Assembly: GCA_003117195.1 (NCBI GenBank)
Contig: BDSI01000105.1
Span: forward strand, 248,001-312,000
DNA length: 64,000 nt
Reading direction: 5' to 3'
Source of the DNA: Eudorina sp. 2006-703-Eu-15
Taxonomy: Eukaryota; Chlorophyta; Chlorophyceae; Chlamydomonadales; Volvocaceae
Shown: in pieces, positions 49,045 through 56,370 of the stretch
Layout of the letters: each line of letters opens with the position of its first letter
How positions within the stretch are numbered: the stretch's first letter is position 1
Notes under the pieces: generated by a model
Seen by the model: only the letters and a program-made list of their open reading frames with translations
What the model was told of the DNA's origin: nothing
Databases searched by the model: none
Position numbers and translations under genes: made by a program

Positions 49045-52000
49045 TTATCTCCCACACATACATTTCTCGCTCCTGGTAACGGATTGTTTGCGCAGAGCGC
49101 GTCTCGGCGCGGCGCGCGCGGGTTCGTAGCCGATTTCAAGAATGTGTACGGTGTGGTCCTCGCGATCCCAGGGGCCTGTGTATCCCGGTTTACTTGCCTC
49201 CAGGAGTGGTATCGTTGGTATGAACAGTATGTCCGGTCTGAGTTTTAGGCGGAGGTCGGTGGGTGTATTTGGCAGCACCCACTCCGGTATGCGGGTGCTC
49301 GCGGCATAGTCAGGGAGCTGCTGCGCCTGACAAGCATCCATGATCATGAAGCAACCACCCAAGAGTCCTGTGGCGAGCAGTCTGGCGATCTGCCGGACTG
49401 CGACATTGTGTCGTTTGATGTAGAGGGCTGTCATGTCCGGGTGTTGACAGCCACCCAGGATGTGTCCTCCAGAGTCGGGACCCCGGCACAGTGGGCAGGG
49501 TGCGGTCTCCACCATGTGTGGTGGGACTGCGGATTGTATACGCGATCGTTTGGTGCCTACCAGGGGACGTCGGAAGCGCTGCGCCAGTTTGTTGTTCCAC
49601 AGTTGTCCGTACCAATAGTCCATACACCGCTTGAGTTTCTTGTGCCTTCCCGCGCGCCGGTTGAGGGTGCGCGCGCTTGTACGGATGTCTAGGTGCGGGA
49701 GCGTGGCTGACATGAAGGACGTGTACAGGGTTTGTTTGGTGTAACCGAGGTGCACCTCTGGTTTTATTAGCGATGTCACCCCTCGGTTAAGGTCGTTGGC
49801 GTAGTGACCGGCGGTGCGTTCCGGTCCGCTGGCTTTTCGCACCCACCAATAGTGCGCTCTGGGGTCGTTGTCGGACGTTTCTGTTTGCCACGTGGCGTCG
49901 TCGGGCGCGTCCCGGCGCGCAGCCTTAACTGCCGCTCTATCAGCCGCGTCATTGTATTTTATTCCTGTGTGGGATTTTACCTTCAGAAGATGTGTCTTGA
50001 GTTTCCTTACAGCTCGTTCTTTCAGAATCCGTACAATGTTCGTAAGTAGGTCTTTGTGTTTACTGAGCGCGAGTTTCGTAGGTTGATTTATCATTTTCTT
50101 TATCAGAAACAGTGACGCGGCTGAGTCAGTCCAGATTGTAATGGGTGCGTTGTTGAGGCCCTCCTCGTCATTTCTCATTGTAAGACCTTGGTGGATAGCA
50201 CTGAGCTCGCAACGTGTAATGGTTTGGCATCCCGTCGTTCCTGCATTAACATCTATGTAGAGCGTTTTGCCTGTGAGGGCATCGACCGCGGCCGCCCCAA
50301 GGACTTGCGCTTCGGCTTCATCAACCTGGATCTTTTGGACAGACCCATCAGTGTATATGCCGGATTCAGCGTCATGGCGCAGAGCTATTTTTGCTGGGAA
50401 CATCAGGTGTGCGCTGCATCGTTCGTCGTCGGTCAGGTTGTCACATCTCCGGGAGCTCAGGCTAGGTGCACAGCCGGTTTCGTACTTCTCTTTCAACCTA
50501 CGTATGTGTTTGCGCACCCATTGGGGTAGTCGCAGGTCCGTGTCCTGGGTCTCGTCCATTGCTGTGCGGTCCTGGGGCGGCTTCGTGATGGAGTCAATTG
50601 CTTGGCGAAGTGGTTCCACGACACTGCCTCCAGTCTTGTTGGCCACGAGGATCAGGTCGAGGCCGTTGGGGTAAGAGGGGACGTCTTCCCATATTGCGTC
50701 GTTGCTTAGGTTGCTGTCACTCCTGTCGGTCGAGATTGTCCCGACGTGAGTGACCAGGTCGTGCCGTAGGTACCGGGTGTAGGGTGCCGTTTTAGATGCA
50801 GGGAACACGAGCAGCGTGGCCGTGGGGTCTGTGTGGTTGCGCTCTGCGTCAGCCCATCCCAGGGCCCATCGCATGGCATGGTGTCCCTCTTCGGGGGTTG
50901 GTTCCGGGTGAGCGACAGAGGCACCCCTGAATGGCTGTTGGTATGCGTCGTGGCTTGCTCCAAACAGTTTGTCCTCGGGGAATCTTGCATGGTATACTCT
51001 TGTGCACTTGGCGACGTTCAAGGGCGAGGCGAAGCGCTCCGTGTCCGCACCTATGGCCTGCATGAGTCGTTCCATGAGATATTCGCTAAGACGTTTCTCG
51101 TGCGCTTTTTTGACGGTATTCGTTTTGCTCCCGCCCCTGTCCCTGTATCGTAGCAGCAGTCGGGCCACGTCTTCGGGGAATCCTCCGGGGGCGGCAAGCC
51201 TCGCATGTTCTTCCGGGTGAGCAGATTTGGCCGCCGTGTATCGGAGCCACATGTCGCGCAGTCGTGTTGCTGGGAGCATTCCTAGACATTTTCCCCTCGG
51301 GTCGTAGACATATGCGCGTTTCGCGGTTTGTAGGTCCGCGGGTTCCCGGTCTCGGGGATCACTAAATATCGGGTGCGCCGCGCCCGGCGCGCAATTGTGC
51401 TTGCCTATTTGGATTGTGTATTTGCCGGTCGGGTGTATGTCCATCTCCGGGTTCCGTGCTTCGGTGTCGATCTCCACGTACCTCCGAAGGGTCCGCTGTC
51501 CTCGGGTGGTCTGGTAGCACTCTTCTTCCCATCGTCCTTGCCTTTGTTCGTCCGTTAGGTGTTGATCTTGCGCCTGGTTCACTCGCCCGGGCTCATGTTC
51601 GATGCCGTGTTCTCGTCTATGGTTGTATTCTGATAGCAGGGTGTCCCATGTGTCTTGCGACGCGAGCCTGGTTTCCTCCTCTTCCGTTGGTTCCCATTCA
51701 ACGTCTAGCATGCCGCCTTCCCCATCATCTCCTGTGGTGTATGGTCGCAGGTCGCGCGGTGTGTACTTGTGGGCTTCGTAAAGCGGAAGCGCCCCCTTGG
51801 GTATGAGTGTCCTCTGCCAGGCGACCGTGTAGTATGTACGGTGAGTCGGTCGGCTATGTCTCCCGGTCCGTTTTTGCTTACTCGGGGGCGGGTCAGCGTC
51901 CACTCGCTTTCGTGTTTGGGCTATAATGCGGGCCACTCTGTCCTGCGTCCCGAACAGGGCTTGGGTGATGGCGAACCCATGTTCGGTTGGCACCCCCTCG

Positions 52001-54243
52001 GGCCAGTCTTGGTTGCCCATGAGCATATTGTAAAGTCGTTGCGCGTCGGGCACCCTCTGGCTGAGTCCCCGAAGGGTGGGGAGCTTCAGCAGGAGGGCAC
52101 AGTGTTCGACGGTTAGGGGTCCCTGTTGTGGCACCCATCCGATTGGGTCTGTATCCGTGATCCCATTCACCGGCTTGCCCTTGTTTCTCCGCAGGTAGAG
52201 TTTTTGGAGCTCGTGCTTTCGGTTCTTTCCGTCCGGGTTCCGACTTCTGCCTGGGCGTGATGGTCGCACATTCCCTGTAAGCGGTGCGGGTGCAGGGGCT
52301 TCAGTGTCCTGTGCCCTGTGCCTCATGTGGTCTGGGTGGGTATTTTCTGGGTCGGGGCGCGCATTCTGGTCGGGGTTTTGCATCCCGGCAGGCCGCATGT
52401 ACCGGGTAATGTAGTCTCCCGGGAGGGGGTTGGGGACGGTGCCCCGGCGTGTGAGCCCTGTGACGGTCGGGTCTCCGGGAATTTTTCTGAGATCGGCCGG
52501 CAGTGGTGCAGCGCTGCGGTACTTTGCCGCTCCCGTGCGGGTAGTGGCGTCCTCGCTGAGCGCTAGACTGAGTCTATTCAATGCGACTTTGTGTTTCTGT
52601 CTTACACGGCGCCCCCCTATACGTTGCAGCTGGGTTGTGTCGATGAGGTGCTGCCCCGTGTTGTTATCACGTAGGGCTCTCAGGTCAAGGCCCAGCTCAA
52701 GCAGTGGTTGAAGGCATCGGAACGGTAGGGCGTGCTCGGTTGGGGTCATGAGCCCCTCACCTAGCAGTTGTGCGAGGCTGTTAGCTTCCTGGTGATAGTG
52801 TTCCCCTTGGTCTGTAAGCTCCAGACCGGCTTCACGTACGAGCGCCAGCTGTTTGAGCGTCGTATAGAACCGACTTTCCCGCTTGAGCTGATGGATCGGT
52901 ATGTTTCCGGCATGCTGTCCCTGTACCCGTAGGAGGGCTCTCGTGACTACTCCAAGCCGTCCCGGGTCGTTCAGGGATGTGACGAGCGCTTTGGTGGCGC
53001 GGTGCACGTACAAGGTACGTATCGACCCTACGCCTAGGCCCATCTGGTCGGTGGGAGCTAGGATTGCGCGAGTTGGGAATCCCTTCTTCAGGCCGTAGCT
53101 TCGTTTAGCAATACCTGCTATCTGCGAGTCGAAACTGGCAACGTCATGTGGCGTGTAGGCCATAGCGCATAGGCCGTATGCGACTTTAGGATGTATCAGC
53201 GTTTTGATCATGTTGATGCGCTGGTCGGGGGTGGCGAGGGACTCGACAATTCCTTTCCCCCGGCGCTTGATTTCGGCCCGGGTGTAGGCCACCTGCTCTG
53301 CCCAGTCTAGTGTGGGGGTGATGTGCACCCCCAGGTACTTGTAAGGTTCCGTTGGGGGCTCATATGGGAGAGCTTCGCCATCGATGCGGATTTGTCCTTT
53401 GAGCATCCTGGCGAGTGCGGCGTCGTACGGCTTACTCCCTGGGCCCCGGCTGAGGTCGCGGTCCGATCGCGCGCGGCCATGTAGGATCCCCTGTAGCTGG
53501 CATTTGCTTACGTTCACCTTTAGTCCCCCCCATGTGCAATAGGCCTCAATTTTAGCACACTGGACGCGCGTGTCGGAGACGTTGTTGGTCAGTGTGGCCA
53601 AGTCATCAGCGAAGGCGCCAGAGCTGAAGTGGTGTCTGTCGTTTTCGTCGGGGGTTAGGCACCCATATTTGTACCCCCTTCCGCCATTGTGTAGCCACCT
53701 CAGCAATGGTTCCATAAAGATAATGAAGAGCATCGGGGACAGCGTGTCACCTTGGACCGTTCCGCGCTCAATAGGAATCGCGGGTGTGCGCCCGTGTTCT
53801 GTTCTGATTGTTGTAGACGCCCGTGAGTACAGGTTTGAGATGACCTCTATCAGGTCTACGGGGTATCCGAGGTCATATAGGATGGACAGCAACTTATCTT
53901 GGTCAATCGTATTGAACGCCGACGTAAAGTCGACGTACAGGATGATGAGGTCCCGACTCATGAGAGCCGCGTCTTCCATGGCGTGCAGGACATTCTGTAT
54001 TTGCCGTTCTGTGTTGCGCTTCCGTAGGAACCCTTCTTGTGCTTCGGTGAAGATGTGAGACTGCTCGCTAAAGAGGGCCATATTCAGCGTGACCAGGCTG
54101 GTGTACAGCTTGTACACCGTGTTTGCCAGCGCTATGGGTCGCTTGTTTTTTATGAGCAGCGGATCCCCCTTCTTCGGCAGCAGAACCGTCTCGGACGCGG
54201 TCCAGTGAGCCGGGATCTCCGCCTTGGCCCACATAATGGTCAT
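49045..54243 (-). CDS. LINE ORF2, downstream part: reverse transcriptase, RNase H, zinc knuckle, restriction-like endonuclease
   Basis: 1732 codons in the same frame as the AP-endonuclease part, separated from it by one TAG. RT: LLPKKGDPLLIKNKRPIAL, ILYVDFTSAFNTID (catalytic Asp), GTVQGDTLSPMLFIIFMEPL, GAFADDLATL (FADD box). A spacer of roughly 850 residues follows. RNase H (about 49880-50370) has IYTDGSVQ, TRCELSAIHQGL, WTDSAASLFLIKK and NDAADRAAVKAA, i.e. the D-E-D-D set. The C-terminus has CPLCRGPDSGGHILGGCQHP (CCHC knuckle) and LRPDILFI ... VHILEIGYEPAR, the PD-(D/E)xK-type restriction-like endonuclease region, with Gly where a Lys might be expected. Stop TAA at 49045-49047. All enzymatic motifs look intact. 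Confidence 0.93.
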   Translation of the reverse strand: MTIMWAKAEIPAHWTASETVLLPKKGDPLLIKNKRPIALANTVYKLYTSLVTLNMALFSEQSHIFTEAQEGFLRKRNTERQIQNVLHAMEDAALMSRDLIILYVDFTSAFNTIDQDKLLSILYDLGYPVDLIEVISNLYSRASTTIRTEHGRTPAIPIERGTVQGDTLSPMLFIIFMEPLLRWLHNGGRGYKYGCLTPDENDRHHFSSGAFADDLATLTNNVSDTRVQCAKIEAYCTWGGLKVNVSKCQLQGILHGRARSDRDLSRGPGSKPYDAALARMLKGQIRIDGEALPYEPPTEPYKYLGVHITPTLDWAEQVAYTRAEIKRRGKGIVESLATPDQRINMIKTLIHPKVAYGLCAMAYTPHDVASFDSQIAGIAKRSYGLKKGFPTRAILAPTDQMGLGVGSIRTLYVHRATKALVTSLNDPGRLGVVTRALLRVQGQHAGNIPIHQLKRESRFYTTLKQLALVREAGLELTDQGEHYHQEANSLAQLLGEGLMTPTEHALPFRCLQPLLELGLDLRALRDNNTGQHLIDTTQLQRIGGRRVRQKHKVALNRLSLALSEDATTRTGAAKYRSAAPLPADLRKIPGDPTVTGLTRRGTVPNPLPGDYITRYMRPAGMQNPDQNARPDPENTHPDHMRHRAQDTEAPAPAPLTGNVRPSRPGRSRNPDGKNRKHELQKLYLRRNKGKPVNGITDTDPIGWVPQQGPLTVEHCALLLKLPTLRGLSQRVPDAQRLYNMLMGNQDWPEGVPTEHGFAITQALFGTQDRVARIIAQTRKRVDADPPPSKQKRTGRHSRPTHRTYYTVAWQRTLIPKGALPLYEAHKYTPRDLRPYTTGDDGEGGMLDVEWEPTEEEETRLASQDTWDTLLSEYNHRREHGIEHEPGRVNQAQDQHLTDEQRQGRWEEECYQTTRGQRTLRRYVEIDTEARNPEMDIHPTGKYTIQIGKHNCAPGAAHPIFSDPRDREPADLQTAKRAYVYDPRGKCLGMLPATRLRDMWLRYTAAKSAHPEEHARLAAPGGFPEDVARLLLRYRDRGGSKTNTVKKAHEKRLSEYLMERLMQAIGADTERFASPLNVAKCTRVYHARFPEDKLFGASHDAYQQPFRGASVAHPEPTPEEGHHAMRWALGWADAERNHTDPTATLLVFPASKTAPYTRYLRHDLVTHVGTISTDRSDSNLSNDAIWEDVPSYPNGLDLILVANKTGGSVVEPLRQAIDSITKPPQDRTAMDETQDTDLRLPQWVRKHIRRLKEKYETGCAPSLSSRRCDNLTDDERCSAHLMFPAKIALRHDAESGIYTDGSVQKIQVDEAEAQVLGAAAVDALTGKTLYIDVNAGTTGCQTITRCELSAIHQGLTMRNDEEGLNNAPITIWTDSAASLFLIKKMINQPTKLALSKHKDLLTNIVRILKERAVRKLKTHLLKVKSHTGIKYNDAADRAAVKAARRDAPDDATWQTETSDNDPRAHYWWVRKASGPERTAGHYANDLNRGVTSLIKPEVHLGYTKQTLYTSFMSATLPHLDIRTSARTLNRRAGRHKKLKRCMDYWYGQLWNNKLAQRFRRPLVGTKRSRIQSAVPPHMVETAPCPLCRGPDSGGHILGGCQHPDMTALYIKRHNVAVRQIARLLATGLLGGCFMIMDACQAQQLPDYAASTRIPEWVLPNTPTDLRLKLRPDILFIPTIPLLEASKPGYTGPWDREDHTVHILEIGYEPARAAPRRALRKQSVTRSEKCMCGR

Positions 54244-54261
54244 GAGGTGATGGAGGACGTG

Positions 54262-56370
54262 CTAGAGGGCATCCGGGAGCGCCTGGAGGAGTTCATTAGG
54301 TATGCCGTCGGGGCCTGGTGCCTTGCTGCGCGCAAGGTGGTTTAGACATTCCCTAAAGTGCATAGGGTCAGCAATCCCGGGGAGCAAGGAGACTGGAACT
54401 CCTCTCGGTCGGGCTAGCGTTCGCATGGGGTCGGGTGCGCTCGCTTTCATCCAGGGGTAGTCGCGGGGGGAATCTGTTGGCAGGAATTTGCCCGTGCGGG
54501 GTCCGGAGATGGGCTTCGCCAGTTTAGCGAAGTGCGTGTGGAGCGCGTCCAGGATCTCTTCCGGGTCCGTTCGAATTTGCCCATCCGCCGGATGTCGAAT
54601 GGCGGAGATCCCCCGGGGCTGGTCGTCGTCTTCGAGGACCTGCCTATGCGCCTGTTTAGGCTTCTTGCTCAGGAGTTTCTGGAATCTTTTGGCGGCTTTC
54701 TTGCAGCGACTTGTCCTAACTTCCTGTACAATGCGTCTGATTTCTGCTCCTTTATCCCGGATGACCGCCCTCAGGTTGTCTGCGGGGGTGTCAGCAGCGG
54801 CGGCTGCCTCGGTGGCGTGCCCCGCACCCCTGGCCGGCCCGCCGTTCTCTCGTTCGGCGGGCGTGGTCTGCGGATTGGATCTGGCGGGTTCGCCTGATGC
54901 GCTGTGTTCTGGGTTCACCGCTGAGTCGTTCTGGTCTCTGGCCCAGTTTGTCGTCCCGCCGGTGAGTTGGCGTGTTAGCTCGGACTTTAGGTCATAGTGT
55001 TCTTTGTACAGCCTCGTGAGTTTCTTGTTCAGGGCCCTGGGTGGGTGCAGTTTCCCCGTTTGAGGGGGCTTTTTGTCGCAGTGGCTTTCTAGTATCGTGA
55101 GGCACCTCAATAGCAGGGTGCCGAGGTTATGACTGACTTGCGTGACGTCCAGGGTGCGGACATCCGGGTGTTGTCGAAGGTCGTTCATTAGGGCACTGGC
55201 CTCTTCCTCCGTAATGTTCCGCTCCAGGTTCTCGCTGACGTGTTGCACAGCTTCCATGGCGGGCTTCAGCAGGTCGTGGAGCGCCGCAATTTCGCTGGTG
55301 AGCGAGGCCTCCATTTCCGCTTTCGCATTGGTTTTGCTGTCTTTTGTGATGGGCAATTTGATTCTGCTCCAGCTGTGTGGATGTTGTTCGGTGTTGGGTC
55401 GTGCAGCTGGTGGCGGATACAGTTTGAGCCCCGCTAGCGTCAGACAGGTGCACAGTGCCTTGTGGTCAAAGTTTCCGCCGCACTCGTAGACCCTCTCGTA
55501 TGGCTGCCCATCCTCACTTACTGCTTCTAGGGTGTGCTCGGCGATCAGGACGTCGTCGATACGGCTCTGGTGTACGACGCTTCCTTCTTTCATCTGGGTG
55601 TACGTGGGCTCACGCCTGGGGCAGCTGACCGGCTGGAGCTTGGCTGCCTGCGCAAAGCTTTGATGTGCTAGGTCGGCCGAATCGCATTCGCCTGTAGACC
55701 TGTCGGTTTTATCGAGGACCGCATTCCAATCGCCGGCCAGCAGCACGTTTTCCCCTCCGGTCGAGCCTTCCCGTACTACTTTGATGCAGTATTCGTAGAT
55801 CCGCTTGCGCGTTTGCGGGTCTTCCGGACAATACACCCCCACAACATGGAGGGGCGTGCTTGAGGCTGGGGCCATGCGGATGTGTCCAATGTATCCGTTC
55901 AGCTGATTCGGCACCGGCGTGGCAGTGACACTGTGTTGGCGACTGAACCGTTCAGACACACAGATCAATACGCCTGCAGATCGGGAGCTGATATCTGGGT
56001 TGTGGGGGCGGTTGCTCATGTATGTTTGGTACGGTTTCAGTGCGTGTTTTATCCCGGTGACTGCTCGCCTGTGGTGGCTGCTTAGCTTGGTTTCCGTGAG
56101 GACTGCGATGTCGGGCTGCTGTTCGTGTATGGCGTGCTGGACTGCTTCCATTTGCGTTTGAATCCCCCGGGTGTTGAGTGTGACCACCTTGAAGAGCCCC
56201 GTCGGCGGTGGCCCGTCCTGGGTGCGCTGGGTGGTTACTTGTTCAGGGTTCACTTCCGTGGCTGTTGGGGGCCGGTGTTGTACTGTACAGGGGAGTTGGG
56301 TTTTGGTTGCTTGGCTTTGCGGAGGTATTTGGCCATCGGTTGCTGCTTGGGCCCGCTCGTGGAGTGGCAC
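54262..56370 (-). CDS. LINE ORF2, upstream part: AP-like endonuclease
   Basis: 702 codons. Endonuclease/exonuclease/phosphatase fold with the catalytic series NTRGI, LTETKL, GVYCPED, LAGDWNAVLD, SRIDDVLI and a terminal GNFDHKALC, all present. It nicks target DNA to prime reverse transcription. The C-terminal part is Arg/Lys-rich and ends in the RT N-terminal motif KAPGPDGIPNELLQALPDAL, then TAG at 54262-54264; the frame resumes immediately with HVLHHLMTIMWAKAE. There is no ATG before the endonuclease core, and the 5' end overlaps ORF1 by about 120 nt in the -1 frame, so translation probably depends on frameshifting or reinitiation. Confidence 0.92.
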   Translation of the reverse strand: MPLHERAQAATDGQIPPQSQATKTQLPCTVQHRPPTATEVNPEQVTTQRTQDGPPPTGLFKVVTLNTRGIQTQMEAVQHAIHEQQPDIAVLTETKLSSHHRRAVTGIKHALKPYQTYMSNRPHNPDISSRSAGVLICVSERFSRQHSVTATPVPNQLNGYIGHIRMAPASSTPLHVVGVYCPEDPQTRKRIYEYCIKVVREGSTGGENVLLAGDWNAVLDKTDRSTGECDSADLAHQSFAQAAKLQPVSCPRREPTYTQMKEGSVVHQSRIDDVLIAEHTLEAVSEDGQPYERVYECGGNFDHKALCTCLTLAGLKLYPPPAARPNTEQHPHSWSRIKLPITKDSKTNAKAEMEASLTSEIAALHDLLKPAMEAVQHVSENLERNITEEEASALMNDLRQHPDVRTLDVTQVSHNLGTLLLRCLTILESHCDKKPPQTGKLHPPRALNKKLTRLYKEHYDLKSELTRQLTGGTTNWARDQNDSAVNPEHSASGEPARSNPQTTPAERENGGPARGAGHATEAAAAADTPADNLRAVIRDKGAEIRRIVQEVRTSRCKKAAKRFQKLLSKKPKQAHRQVLEDDDQPRGISAIRHPADGQIRTDPEEILDALHTHFAKLAKPISGPRTGKFLPTDSPRDYPWMKASAPDPMRTLARPRGVPVSLLPGIADPMHFRECLNHLARSKAPGPDGIPNELLQALPDAL

